DNA of 64,000 nt from Roseomonas fluvialis (GTDB lineage: Bacteria > Pseudomonadota > Alphaproteobacteria > Acetobacterales > Acetobacteraceae). This document shows, one piece after another, positions 1-9,114 of the stretch. Position 1 is the first letter of the stretch. Each line of letters starts with the position of its first letter. A model generated the notes under the pieces. It had not been told where the DNA came from and did no database searches. It worked only from the letters and a program-made list of their open reading frames with translations. Made by a program: the position numbers and the translations under genes. The DNA is taken from contig NZ_AP025637.1 in NCBI RefSeq assembly GCF_022846615.1, positions 3,931,001 to 3,995,000 on the forward strand, read 5' to 3'.

Positions 1-1
1 C

Positions 2-541
2 TTCGCCGCGGTGCGTCGCTGGCGCGTGATCGAAGGCCCGCTGCTGCGGGACCTGCCCGCACCCGCCCCCGGCGGCACCGTGCTGGACGATGCCGATGCC
101 GTGCCCGACCCCACGGCCCTGCTGCACCTGGTGAACCTGTGCGCCGAGCGCCACGAGGGGCTGCTGCTGCTGGCGCGCGAGGCGCCGTCGCGTTGGCCCG
201 TTGCGCTGGCCGACCTGTCGAGCCGCCTGCGCGCCACCACCGCCGTCGCCATCGCCACCCCCGGGGACGGGCTGCTGGCGGCGCTGCTGGCCAAGCTGTT
301 CGCCGACCGGCAGCTGCGCGTGGCCCCCGACATCCAGGCCTGGCTGCTGGCCCGCCTGCCGCGGGAAGCCGCGGCGCTGGCCGAGGCGGTGGCGCGGCTC
401 GACCGCGCCGCCATGCAGGCCCGCGCGCCGGTCACCCGCCCCCTGGCCCGCGCCGCGCTGGCCGGCTGGGAGGGTTTCGGCGATGACGCTTCCGAGGCAG
501 CCCTCGACCTGCCCTCCCCGCCCGCCGCCGCGCTGCTGTAG
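2..541 (+). CDS. hda: DnaA-related regulator Hda/HdaA, C-terminal part (start lies before the window)
   Basis: The reading frame is open from base 2, so only the last 179 residues are seen. They contain an AAA+ sensor-2 type segment (AKLFADRQLRVAPDIQAW) and the acidic Walker-B-like stretch VLDDADAV, as in Hda-type DnaA paralogs that help inactivate DnaA-ATP after replication starts. There is no DnaA C-terminal DNA-binding helix-turn-helix, which fits Hda rather than DnaA. The gene sits 9 nt upstream of ppk1, an arrangement seen in other alphaproteobacteria. The function is known from the family; the assignment rests on a partial sequence. Confidence 0.75.
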   Translation, partial: FAAVRRWRVIEGPLLRDLPAPAPGGTVLDDADAVPDPTALLHLVNLCAERHEGLLLLAREAPSRWPVALADLSSRLRATTAVAIATPGDGLLAALLAKLFADRQLRVAPDIQAWLLARLPREAAALAEAVARLDRAAMQARAPVTRPLARAALAGWEGFGDDASEAALDLPSPPAAALL

Positions 542-550
542 GGTTTGCCC

Positions 551-2713
551 ATGAACCATGTCGCCGCCATCGCCCCCGACGCCGCCGAGGCGCTGCTCGG
601 CAGCCCCGCGCGCTACATCAACCGGGAGCTGTCCTGGCTCGCCTTCAACCAGCGCGTGCTGGAGGAAGCGGCGAACCCGCGCCATCCGCTGCTGGAACGG
701 CTGCGCTTCGTGGCAATCTCGGCCTCCAACCTCGACGAGTTCTATTCGGTGCGCGTGGCCGGCCTGGTTGGGCAGGAGCGCGCCGGAATCGGCAAGCTCA
801 GCCACGATGGCAAGACACCGGCGCAGCAGCTGGCGGCCATCCACGACCAGGCACAGGCGCTGATCCGCGCGCAGCAGGATGCCTGGCAGGAGTTGCGGGC
901 GCTGCTGCGCGGCGCGGGTGTCGCGGTGTGCGAACCGGCGGAGCTCGATGCCGCCGACCGCGACTGGCTCGAGGCCTATTTCATGGACCGGGTGTTTCCG
1001 GTGCTCACACCGCTTGCGGTCGACCCCGCGCATCCCTTCCCGTTCATCTCGAACCTGTCGCTGTGCATGGTGCTGAAGCTGGTGCGCGAGGAAGACGGCG
1101 GAACCATGCGCGCGCTGCTGCCGCTGTCGCCGCAAGTGCAGCGCTTCATCCGATTGCCGGTGCGCGAGGACGGCGCGATCCGCTTCGTGCAGCTCGAAGA
1201 CCTGATCCTGCTGTTCCTCGACCGGCTGTTCCCGGGCTTCATCCCCGCCGAGACCGGCCTGTTCCGCCTGATCCGCGACACCGACGTGGAATTCGAGGAA
1301 GAGGCCGAGGATCTCGTGCGGTCCTACGAGACCGCGCTGAAGCGCCGCCGTCGCGGCCGCCCGATCCGGCTGTCCGTCACCGCGGCAACGCCGGCCGACA
1401 TGCTGGAATTCGTGGCCGAGGAACTGCAGGCGCCGCGCAGCGAGGTGTTCATCGTGGACGGGCTGCTCGGCCTGTCGGACCTGACGCAGCTGATCGCCGA
1501 GGACCGGCCGGACCTGCTGTTCACGCCCTACACGCCGCGCTTCCCCGAACGCATCCTGGATTTCGGCGGCGACTGCTTCGCGGCGATCCGGGCGAAGGAC
1601 ATCGTCGTCCACCACCCCTACGAATCCTTCGATGTGGTGGTGCAGTTCCTGCGTCAGGCGGCGCGCGACCCGAACGTGGTCGCGATCAAGCAGACGCTGT
1701 ACCGCACCACACGCGACAGCCCGATCGCCAAGGCGCTGATCGAGGCCGCCGAGGCCGGCAAGTCGGTCACCGGCATCGTCGAGCTGAAGGCGCGATTCGA
1801 CGAGGAACGCAACATCGCCCTGGCGCGCGAATTGGAGGCCGCCGGCGTGCAGGTGGTCTATGGCTTCGTCGAGCTGAAGACCCACGCGAAGGTGTCGCTG
1901 GTGGTGCGGCGCGAGGGCGCGCAGCTCCGGTCCTACGCGCATTTCGGCACGGGCAACTACCACCCGGTCACGGCGCGCATCTACACCGACCTGTCCTACT
2001 TCACGGCCGACCCGGCGCTGACGCGCGATGCCGCGCGGCTGTTCAACTTCATGACCGGCTATGCGCGGCCCGAAACGATGGACAAGCTGGCGTTCTCGCC
2101 GCTCACGATCCGCCCCACGCTTCTGGGGCTGATCGAGCAGGAGATTGCCTTCGCGAAGGAAGGCAAGCCGGCGGCGATCTGGATCAAGATGAACTCGCTG
2201 GTCGACGAGACGCTGATCGATGCGCTGTATGCGGCATCGCGCGCCGGCGTGCGCGTGGATGCCGTGGTGCGCGGCATCTGCTGCCTGCGCCCCGGCGTGC
2301 CCGGCCTGTCCGAGAACATCCGCGTGAAATCCATCGTCGGACGTTTTCTGGAACACTCGCGTATCTGCGTCTTCGGCAATGGGCATCGCCTGCCGTCGCG
2401 GCGTGCGCGGGTGTTCATCAGTTCCGCGGACTGGATGGCGCGCAACATGGACTGGCGCGTCGAGACCATGGTGCCGGTCGAGAACCCGACCGTGCACGCC
2501 CAGGTGGTCGACCAGATCATGGTGGTGAACCTGAAGGATACGATGCAGTCATGGCAGCTCGGCGCGGATGGCGGCTGGACGCGGCTGCAGCCCGGTGAGA
2601 AGGGTGTCTCGGCGCACGAATACTTCATGACCAACCCCTCGCTCTCGGGCCGCGGCAGCGCGCTCAAGGGCACGCCGCGGCGCCAGCGGCAGGACCGCGT
2701 GGTGCAGGACTGA
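551..2713 (+). CDS. ppk1: polyphosphate kinase 1
   Basis: This is a 720-residue PPK1, close to the usual family length. The family reversibly transfers the gamma phosphate of ATP to inorganic polyphosphate. The N-terminal domain opens with [20 protein letters not shown]. The C-terminal phospholipase-D-like domains carry the probable autophosphorylated histidine in ELKTHAKV (about residue 445) and a second conserved histidine in [11 protein letters not shown] (about residue 602). The ATG at 551 is preferred over the upstream TTG because the protein then starts MNHVAAIA, just before the conserved domain. The gene lies between hda and ppx; the 5-nt gap to ppx suggests one transcript, so synthesis and breakdown of polyphosphate are probably co-expressed. 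Confidence 0.96.
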   Translation: MNHVAAIAPDAAEALLGSPARYINRELSWLAFNQRVLEEAANPRHPLLERLRFVAISASNLDEFYSVRVAGLVGQERAGIGKLSHDGKTPAQQLAAIHDQAQALIRAQQDAWQELRALLRGAGVAVCEPAELDAADRDWLEAYFMDRVFPVLTPLAVDPAHPFPFISNLSLCMVLKLVREEDGGTMRALLPLSPQVQRFIRLPVREDGAIRFVQLEDLILLFLDRLFPGFIPAETGLFRLIRDTDVEFEEEAEDLVRSYETALKRRRRGRPIRLSVTAATPADMLEFVAEELQAPRSEVFIVDGLLGLSDLTQLIAEDRPDLLFTPYTPRFPERILDFGGDCFAAIRAKDIVVHHPYESFDVVVQFLRQAARDPNVVAIKQTLYRTTRDSPIAKALIEAAEAGKSVTGIVELKARFDEERNIALARELEAAGVQVVYGFVELKTHAKVSLVVRREGAQLRSYAHFGTGNYHPVTARIYTDLSYFTADPALTRDAARLFNFMTGYARPETMDKLAFSPLTIRPTLLGLIEQEIAFAKEGKPAAIWIKMNSLVDETLIDALYAASRAGVRVDAVVRGICCLRPGVPGLSENIRVKSIVGRFLEHSRICVFGNGHRLPSRRARVFISSADWMARNMDWRVETMVPVENPTVHAQVVDQIMVVNLKDTMQSWQLGADGGWTRLQPGEKGVSAHEYFMTNPSLSGRGSALKGTPRRQRQDRVVQD

Positions 2714-2718
2714 CCAGC

Positions 2719-4236
2719 ATGGACACCGCCATGACCGACATGCCCGCGGCCGGCGCGCCGCTGCGCGCGGCGCGATCGGCGGTCGTCGACCTCGGGTCGA
2801 ATTCGGTCCGCCTCGTCGTCTTCGAAGGGCATGGGCGCAATCCGCTCGCGATCTTCAACGAAAAGGCTGTGCTGGGCCTGGGCCGCGGCCTGGTGACCAC
2901 GGGCCGGCTGAACGAGGACGCGGTCGAGCAGGCGCTCACCGTCATGGTCCGCTACCACACCGTGGCGCGCGCCATGGGCGCCGACCCGGTCGAGGTGCTG
3001 GCCACGGCCGCGGTGCGCGACGCTGCGAATGGCGCGGCCTTCATCGCCGCGCTGCGCGACCGCCTGCCCGACCTGGTGATCCGCGTGCTGACCGGCGACG
3101 AGGAAGGCCGCCTGTCGGCCGACGGCGTGCTGTTGGGCTTCCCCGGCGCCGATGGCGTGCTGGGGGATATCGGCGGCGGGTCGCTCGAACTGGTGGAACT
3201 GGCGCATGGGCGCGCGGGGCGCGTGGCCAGCCTGCCGCTCGGCGCCATCCGCCTGGCGGAGCGTGCGGGCGGCGAGGTGCAGCGCGGCCGCGCTCTGGCC
3301 GACGAGGAATTCGCCCGCGTGCCCTGGCTGCCCGAGGCCAATGGCCGCGACCTTTACCTGGTGGGTGGCGCCTGGCGCGCGCTGGCGCGCATGCACATCG
3401 CGCAGACCGCCTATCCGCTGTCGATCGTGCATCACTACGCGCTGATGCGCGAGGAAGCGCGCGACTTGGCCGGCGTGGTCATGGCCGCCACGCGCCGCAC
3501 CCTGGAACGCATGCCCGGCGCGCCATCCAAGCGCCTGTCGGACCTGCCTTGGGCGGCGGTGGTGTTGCGCCGCCTGTTGCGCGCTTCGGGAGCACGCCGC
3601 GTGGTGTTCAGCGCGAACGGGCTGCGCGAAGGGTGGTATGCGCGACGCCTGCCAAGCGAAACCCGCCAGGCCGATCCGCTGCTGGCGGCGGCACAGGACC
3701 TCGCGACCCGCTTCGGACGCGACCCGCGCCTGCCCGGTGCGCTGGCCCGCTGGACCAGCGGCCTGTTCGAAACCGAATCCCCCACCGACGCTGCGCTGCG
3801 CATCGCCGCCTGCTGGGCGAGCGACATCGGCAGCCACGACCATCCGGACTACCGTGCCGAACATTCCTACTTCCGCGTCTTGCGCCAGCCGGGCGTGGGG
3901 TTGGATCACCACGCGCGCGCCTTCCTCGCCCTGGCGGTCGCGCTGCGCTACGAGGCCGCGCCGGAAGCCACCTATATCCAGGCCGCGCGCGTGCTGCTCG
4001 ACCTGCCGGCGGTGCGCCGCGCCGAAACCCTCGGCGCTGCACTGCGCCTGGCCTACACCCTGTCCGGCGGCACGCCCGAATTGCTGGCGGGCACCGAAAT
4101 CGAACGCCGCGGCGGACGACTGGTGCTGCGCCTGGTCGAAGGCACCGGCGTGTTCGCCGGCGAAAGCGTGCTGCGCCGCGTGGAAGCCCTTGCCGCGGTG
4201 CTGGGGCTGGAGGCGGCCGTGGAAGTCGCAGGGTAG
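2719..4236 (+). CDS. ppx: exopolyphosphatase (Ppx/GppA family)
   Basis: The 505-residue protein belongs to the Ppx/GppA branch of the ASKHA phosphotransferases. It shows the first phosphate-binding motif VDLGSNSVRLVVFEG near residue 24 and the second, GDIGGGSLEL, near residue 149. The long C-terminal extension matches exopolyphosphatases of alphaproteobacteria, which remove terminal phosphate from polyphosphate; pppGpp hydrolysis is also known in the family and cannot be excluded. ATG codons at 2719 and 2731 are both possible starts. The gene follows ppk1 by 5 nt. The bipartite hairpin repeat begins just after its stop codon and may end the transcript. Confidence 0.93.
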   Translation: MDTAMTDMPAAGAPLRAARSAVVDLGSNSVRLVVFEGHGRNPLAIFNEKAVLGLGRGLVTTGRLNEDAVEQALTVMVRYHTVARAMGADPVEVLATAAVRDAANGAAFIAALRDRLPDLVIRVLTGDEEGRLSADGVLLGFPGADGVLGDIGGGSLELVELAHGRAGRVASLPLGAIRLAERAGGEVQRGRALADEEFARVPWLPEANGRDLYLVGGAWRALARMHIAQTAYPLSIVHHYALMREEARDLAGVVMAATRRTLERMPGAPSKRLSDLPWAAVVLRRLLRASGARRVVFSANGLREGWYARRLPSETRQADPLLAAAQDLATRFGRDPRLPGALARWTSGLFETESPTDAALRIAACWASDIGSHDHPDYRAEHSYFRVLRQPGVGLDHHARAFLALAVALRYEAAPEATYIQAARVLLDLPAVRRAETLGAALRLAYTLSGGTPELLAGTEIERRGGRLVLRLVEGTGVFAGESVLRRVEALAAVLGLEAAVEVAG

Positions 4237-4252
4237 AGGCGCGCGGCGGAGG

Positions 4253-4310
4253 AGGCTTTGCCCCCTCCGGACCTCCCCCACCAGGGGGCTGCGGCCCCCT
4301 GGACCGCGGG
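4253..4310 (-). repeat. bipartite GC hairpin repeat, copy 1 (subfamily CCAGGGGGC)
   Basis: The perfect 9-bp stem CCAGGGGGC/GCCCCCTGG with a 4-nt loop lies at 4281-4302. It is flanked by a second, imperfect GC-rich hairpin at about 4250-4269. The reverse complement matches the elements at 31441-31499 and 44583-44647 over about 60 bp. Together with copy 2 it fills the 303-bp gap between ppx (stop 4236) and the gene at 4540; I see no other gene there. Confidence 0.8.
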
Positions 4311-4394
4311 CTTTTCATCAGGATTTCGGCGGGGGGGCATCGTCAGTGCCACCGACACGAAGCGCGCGCCCTGCCCGCCCCTATTCCCCCGATC

Positions 4395-4460
4395 AACTCG
4401 AGGGTTCCAAGGGCCTTAAGCCCTTGGTGGGTGGGGGTCCGGGGGAGGGCAAAGTCCTCG
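4395..4460 (+). repeat. bipartite GC hairpin repeat, copy 2 (subfamily CCAAGGGC)
   Basis: The palindrome CCAAGGGCCTTAAGCCCTTGG at 4407-4427 is followed by a G-rich spacer and a second imperfect hairpin (about 4440-4460). An inverted copy of the same unit, including the flanking TCGAGGGTT, is at 44427-44497. Confidence 0.8.
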
Positions 4461-4539
4461 CCCGCCGCGCCCTTCGCCACCGCCTTCCCCACCGTGCCTT
4501 CAGGTGCGACATAGGGGCATCGCGAACAGAGGGCTTGGC

Positions 4540-5868
4540 ATGGAACGCTATGATTTGATTCTGAAGGGCGGCCATGTCGTCACGCCCTGGGGTGTCGAGG
4601 CGGCAGACGTCGCGGTGCGCGACGGGCGCATCGCCACGCTTGGCAACCTCCGCTCGGCCGAGGCGGCGGAGACGATCGACTGCGCCGGCCTGCACGTGCT
4701 GCCCGGGCTGATCGACCCGCATGTGCATCTGCGTGATCCGGGCGACGCGTCGGTCGAATCGATCGAGACCGGGACGAAGGCGGCGGTCCTGGGCGGCCTC
4801 GCGGCCGTCTTCGACATGCCGAATACGGCCAAGTCGGTCGTGAGCCGCGATATCCTGGACGAGAAGCGCGCCTTCCTCGAAGGCCGCGCCTATTGCGATG
4901 TCGGCCTGTATGTCGGTGCGTCGAAGAAGAACATCGGCGACCTGGCCGACCTCGAACTGCAGCCCAATGTCTGCGCGGTGAAGGTGTTTGCGGGTTCGTC
5001 GACCGGCGACCTGCTGGTTGAGGACGATGCCAGCCTTGAGGCCGTGATGCGATCGGGCCGCCGGCGCATCTGCTACCATTCGGAGGACGAATACCGGCTG
5101 CAGGAACGCAAGCCGATGTTCACGCCCGGCATGCCGCATCGCAACCACATGGTCTGGCGCGATGTCGAGACCGCCATGCTCGGCACCAAACGGCTGATGG
5201 CGCTGGCGCGCAAGACCGGCCGCGCCGCGCACATCCTGCATGTCTCGACCGCCGAGGAACTCGCCTACCTGCGCGACTATCGCGATGTCTGCACGGTCGA
5301 GGTGCTGCTCAACCACCTGACGCAGACCGACGAGGCCTATGACCGGCTCGGCGGCTATGCGGTGATGAATCCGCCGATCCGCGACCAGCGGCACCTCGAT
5401 GCCGCCTGGGCGGCGGTGAACGACGGCACGGTGGACTGCATCGGGTCCGACCATGCGCCGCATTCGCGCGAGGCGAAGGAAAGGCCCTGGCCGAACACCG
5501 CCGCGGGGCTGACAGGCATCCAGACGCTGGTGCCGCTGATGCTGGATCACGTGACGTCGGGCCGACTGTCGATCTCGCGCCTGGTCGACCTGATGTGCGC
5601 GGGCCCGGCGCGCGTCTATGGCGCGCTGAACAAGGGGCGGCTTGCCGCCGGCTACGATGCGGACTTCACGCTGGTGGACCTCAAGCGGCAGCGCATGATC
5701 CGCAACGACTGGCTGGCCTCGCCCTGCGGCTGGACGCCTTTCGACGGCACTGTCTGCACGGGATGGCCTGTCGCGACCATCATCCGCGGCCGCGCCGTGA
5801 TGCGCGAGGACGAGGTGCTCGGCGCGCCGATCGGCCGCCCCGTGTCCTTCGCCGAGACGCATCGGTGA
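4540..5868 (+). CDS. dihydroorotase / cyclic amidohydrolase
   Basis: The 442-residue protein is an amidohydrolase-superfamily TIM barrel of the type I dihydroorotase group. Visible metal ligands are HVH at residues 61-63 (DPHVHLRDPG), the lysine that would be carboxylated at about 148 (VKVFAGSST), histidines near 180 (YHSEDE) and 234 (LHVSTAEE), and Asp 304 (GSDHAPH). All are intact, so it should be active. Dihydroorotase would act in pyrimidine synthesis; hydantoinase or allantoinase activity is an alternative because no pyrB is nearby. The ATG at 4540 has GAGGG about 7 nt upstream. It overlaps the next gene by 4 nt (GTGA). Confidence 0.85.
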   Translation: MERYDLILKGGHVVTPWGVEAADVAVRDGRIATLGNLRSAEAAETIDCAGLHVLPGLIDPHVHLRDPGDASVESIETGTKAAVLGGLAAVFDMPNTAKSVVSRDILDEKRAFLEGRAYCDVGLYVGASKKNIGDLADLELQPNVCAVKVFAGSSTGDLLVEDDASLEAVMRSGRRRICYHSEDEYRLQERKPMFTPGMPHRNHMVWRDVETAMLGTKRLMALARKTGRAAHILHVSTAEELAYLRDYRDVCTVEVLLNHLTQTDEAYDRLGGYAVMNPPIRDQRHLDAAWAAVNDGTVDCIGSDHAPHSREAKERPWPNTAAGLTGIQTLVPLMLDHVTSGRLSISRLVDLMCAGPARVYGALNKGRLAAGYDADFTLVDLKRQRMIRNDWLASPCGWTPFDGTVCTGWPVATIIRGRAVMREDEVLGAPIGRPVSFAETHR

Positions 5869-6536
5869 CAGCCGCGGAGGCGATCACCTCCCGCCGGTCG
5901 ATCCGCGCCTTCCTGCCCACGCCGGTGCCGCGTGCCGATGTCGAACTCATCCTCGACATCGCCGCGCGCGCGCCGTCCGGCACCAACATGCAGCCCTGGC
6001 GCGGCTATGCGCTGGCGGGTGCCAGGCTGCGCGCGCTGACCGATGGGCTGGTGGCGGAAGCCGGTGCAAAGGTGGACGCGGAGTATCGCTACTACCCCGA
6101 GGCCTTCTTCGAGCCATACCTCTCGCGCCGCCGCAAGGTGGGCTGGGACCTATACGGGCTGCTCGGCATCGCGAAGGGCGATACCGATCGGATGAAGGCG
6201 CAGCACGCGCGCAACTTCACCTTCTTCGGCGCACCAGTCGGGATGATCTTCACCATCGACCGGCGGCTCGAGATCGGCTCCTGGCTCGACTACGGGATGT
6301 TCCTCGGGAACGTCATGACGGTGGCGCGCGGCATGGGTCTCGACACCTGCCCGCAAGCGGCCTTCGCGCCGCATCACGCGACCATTCGAGCGATGCTGGA
6401 CATCCCGGAGCATGAGGTGGTGGTCTGCGGCATGGCGCTCGGCCACGCCGACCCGTCGGCGCCGGAGAACACGCTGGTGACGGAGCGCGCGACGGCGGCG
6501 GAGTTCTGCGCCTTCCTGGGCTGGGACGACCGGTAG
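5865..6536 (+). CDS. nitroreductase family FMN oxidoreductase
   Basis: The 223-residue protein starts at a GTG overlapping the amidohydrolase stop (GTGA). It begins AAEAITSRRSIRAFLPTPVP and has the FMN-binding and dimer features of the nitroreductase fold, for example AARAPSGTNMQPW near residue 43 and CGMALGHADP near the C-terminus. Family members use NAD(P)H and FMN to reduce nitro groups, quinones, enones or other conjugated systems. The substrate cannot be read from sequence. The overlap with the amidohydrolase and the close ligase gene suggest a role in the same small pathway rather than a general housekeeping reductase. Confidence 0.87.
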   Translation: MTAAEAITSRRSIRAFLPTPVPRADVELILDIAARAPSGTNMQPWRGYALAGARLRALTDGLVAEAGAKVDAEYRYYPEAFFEPYLSRRRKVGWDLYGLLGIAKGDTDRMKAQHARNFTFFGAPVGMIFTIDRRLEIGSWLDYGMFLGNVMTVARGMGLDTCPQAAFAPHHATIRAMLDIPEHEVVVCGMALGHADPSAPENTLVTERATAAEFCAFLGWDDR

Positions 6537-6549
6537 TGCCGGCCGCGCC

Positions 6550-8001
6550 ATGAGACCGTGGCGCATCCCCGACGCCGTGCGGGAGTTGGGCCGCGCCGAT
6601 CCCGCCGCCATTGCCATCATCGATGCCGGGCGCGAGGTGCCCTGCAGCGAGTTCGACCAGATGGCGCGACGCATGGCGGCGTGGCTCGAACGGCAGGGCC
6701 TGCGGCCGGGTGATCGCGTCGGCATCACCATCCGCGGCAACATCGACCACCTGGCGACGACGCTCGCGCTGATGCGCCTGGGCTGCGACCAGATCGGCCT
6801 GGCGAGCCACGACACGCCGGCGATGCGCGCCGATCTCGCGCAACGCGTCGGCGCCGTGGCCGTGATCGGCGACCAGGCCGAGGACGCGGTCGGGTCCCTC
6901 GGCCTGCTCATCCCGGACCATGCAGCGATCGCTGCCGATCCGGCGCTCGACGACAGTCACATCCCGACCCCGGGCCCGGACGGCACGACGGTGCTGATCC
7001 CGAGTTCGGGCACTACCGGACGGCCGAAGATCATCCCGATGACCGAGCGGCTGCTGACGCTGCGCGGCCTGGCGCGCCCGCAGGCGACGGCGCGACGGTG
7101 TTCGGCCATCACCGCGGAATTCGCCCAGTCGCGCTGGTCGGTGCTGACGGCGATCGCGGCGGGTTCCTGCTGGGCCTTCCACGCCCCGGCGAAGGGCCCG
7201 CCGCTGGTCGACCTGGTCCGCCGCCACGGCATCGAGATCGTGGTCCTGGCCCCGAGCCGCGCCGAGGCACTGCTGCAGGAGGTGCCGCGCATGGGCGGCT
7301 GGCCGGCGGGCGTTGCGTTGAACCTGACCGGCACGGCGGTGCCGGGCGCGCTGCGGGCGCGCATCCAGGCGGAACTCACGCGGAACCTGCATGTGCTGTA
7401 CGGCGCGACCGAATGCGGCGTCGTCGCCATCGCACTGCCCGAGGACCACGCGCGCCATCCGGACGGCGTGGGACGCGCCTGGAGTGCCTCGGCGATCATC
7501 GTGGACGAGGCCGGTCGCCGCCTGCCGCCGGGGACGCCCGGCGTCCTGCGCATCCTCTCGGCGGGGCGGGCGGATGGCTATCTCGACGACCCGGCCGCGA
7601 CGGCCGCCGCCTTTCTGCCCGGCGGCTGGTACCACACGGGCGACATCGCGACGCTCACGCCCGATGGGCACGTGCTCTTCGGCGGCCGCGGCGACGACAT
7701 GATGATCCTGGGGACGATCAACATCTTCCCCACCGAGATCGAGGGCGCCGCGCTGGGCTTTCCCGGCCTCGCGGACTGCGCGGCGTTCGCCCTGCCCTCC
7801 GCCGCGCATGGCGACCTGCCGGTGCTCGCGGTGGTCGAGGCTGCGCCGGGGCGGCTCGACACCGCGGCGCTGCTCGCGCATTGCCGCGCGCGGCTTGGGT
7901 TGCGTGCGCCCCGAAAGATCGTGCTGGTGCCGGCGGTGCCGCGCAACGGCGTGGGCAAGGTGCTGCGCCACGAACTCGCCGCGCTTGCGGGCCGCGCATG
8001 A
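6550..8001 (+). CDS. AMP-forming acyl/aryl-CoA ligase-like protein (ANL superfamily)
   Basis: The 483-residue adenylating enzyme is slightly short for the family. The core motifs are present: phosphate loop IPSSGTTGRPKIIP (about residues 150-163), YGATECG, YHTGDIA, the hinge GRGDDMMILGTINIFPTEIE and the C-terminal lysine motif RNGVGKVLR. These features support formation of an acyl-adenylate and probably a CoA thioester; the acid used is unknown. It has no attached carrier-protein domain. It starts 13 nt after the nitroreductase and is followed 16 nt later by an EamA transporter, which makes an operon likely. Confidence 0.88.
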   Translation: MRPWRIPDAVRELGRADPAAIAIIDAGREVPCSEFDQMARRMAAWLERQGLRPGDRVGITIRGNIDHLATTLALMRLGCDQIGLASHDTPAMRADLAQRVGAVAVIGDQAEDAVGSLGLLIPDHAAIAADPALDDSHIPTPGPDGTTVLIPSSGTTGRPKIIPMTERLLTLRGLARPQATARRCSAITAEFAQSRWSVLTAIAAGSCWAFHAPAKGPPLVDLVRRHGIEIVVLAPSRAEALLQEVPRMGGWPAGVALNLTGTAVPGALRARIQAELTRNLHVLYGATECGVVAIALPEDHARHPDGVGRAWSASAIIVDEAGRRLPPGTPGVLRILSAGRADGYLDDPAATAAAFLPGGWYHTGDIATLTPDGHVLFGGRGDDMMILGTINIFPTEIEGAALGFPGLADCAAFALPSAAHGDLPVLAVVEAAPGRLDTAALLAHCRARLGLRAPRKIVLVPAVPRNGVGKVLRHELAALAGRA

Positions 8002-8017
8002 GCGGGCGCCACGCCGC

Positions 8018-8890
8018 ATGACGCCGCTGACCGGTGCCGCGCTCTGGACGCGGCTGATCGTCATCAGCGCGCTGTGGGGCGCGGCCTATCCGCTGATCCG
8101 CTACCTCGCGGCGCAGATGCCGCCCTTCGCGGTGGCGGGCGTGCGCGGCGCGCTGGCGGCGGTGGCGGTCTTCGCCTTCCTGTGGTTCCGGCGCGAACTG
8201 GGCGGCATCTCGCGCAGCGTGGTCATCACGTCGCTGGTGCTGGGCGTGCTGAGCGGCGTGGTGCCGAACACGCTGCTGCCGATGGCGCTGCAGCGGATGG
8301 AGGCGGCGCCGGCGTCGCTCGTGCAGGCGGCGGGGCCGCTGATCCTGACGTTGATGGCGGGCTGGCTGCTGAAGAACGAGACGCCGACGCCGCGCATGAT
8401 GGGCGGCATCGCGCTCGGCTTCTGCGGCATCATGCTGGTGGTGGGAGCGGGCGGGTTCGAAGGCGGCAGCGTGACCGGATCGCTGCTGATCCTGGTCGCG
8501 ACGTTTTCCTACGCGCTCAGCACCATCTGGGTGCGGCGGGCCGATCGCGGGCCGGCGGCGGCCCTGGCGCTGGGACAGCAGCTGGTCTCGGGCGCGCTGT
8601 CGGGCAGCCTCGCCTTGGCGGTGGACGGGCCTGGGGCGCTGGCGCAGCCGACGGATGTATGGGTGGTGGCGGTGATCCTCGCGATCTTCGCGACTGCGGT
8701 GCCGCTGACGCTGTTCCTGGGGCTGGCCACGCGCGCGCGCGCGGCGGACTCATCCATGGTCGGCTACATCCAGCCGGTGTTCTCCACCGCCATCGCCGCG
8801 GTCTGGTTGGGCGAGGTGCCGTCCTGGCAGGTGATCGCCGGCGGGGCGGTGGTGCTGGCCTCGGTCTGGCTGGTTACCAGCCGGCGATAG
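8018..8890 (+). CDS. EamA/DMT-family transporter
   Basis: The 290-residue integral membrane protein has two EamA repeats and about ten hydrophobic segments. The first begins LTRLIVISALWGAAYPLIRYLA-like near the N-terminus and the last ends GGAVVLASVWLVTS. DMT transporters of this type usually export amino acids, metabolites or drugs; the substrate is not predictable. The ATG at 8018 is chosen because it precedes the first membrane helix. It is the last gene of the 4540-8890 set. The following 224 bp (8891-9114) hold no gene I can support. Confidence 0.88.
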   Translation: MTPLTGAALWTRLIVISALWGAAYPLIRYLAAQMPPFAVAGVRGALAAVAVFAFLWFRRELGGISRSVVITSLVLGVLSGVVPNTLLPMALQRMEAAPASLVQAAGPLILTLMAGWLLKNETPTPRMMGGIALGFCGIMLVVGAGGFEGGSVTGSLLILVATFSYALSTIWVRRADRGPAAALALGQQLVSGALSGSLALAVDGPGALAQPTDVWVVAVILAIFATAVPLTLFLGLATRARAADSSMVGYIQPVFSTAIAAVWLGEVPSWQVIAGGAVVLASVWLVTSRR

Positions 8891-9114
8891 GTCGCGATTC
8901 GCCTGTGCCCATCTCGGTCCAGCCAGCGCCCTGCGCGCACGTACATCCGCCGACGGACCGCTTCCCGGTTCAACGTCAGCGGATACTGGCCCAGACGCCA
9001 TTGCCGGCAGCGTGCGGCGCCTGACGGTGTGAAGCCTCCGGCCCCGGCGCGCGCGAGGGCGGGAGACGCGGCAGGATCAGCCGTGCCGCGGCATGATTCG
9101 GCACCGCGCGCGCA

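Noticed and set aside
2059..4281. Very long open frames on the strand opposite ppk1/ppx, LptD/LptG and asnB (for example 15070-18933 plus, 45332-48418 minus)
   Set aside because: They are low in normal protein features (long runs of Arg, His, Ala, Gly) and mirror strong real genes; expected from about 70 % GC and few stops.
8764..9001. Short frames in the 8891-9114 gap
   Set aside because: No ribosome-binding site, composition typical of antisense shadow, and partial overlap with the EamA gene.
8891..9114. Terminator after the EamA gene
   Set aside because: No hairpin with a T-run could be seen in this stretch.
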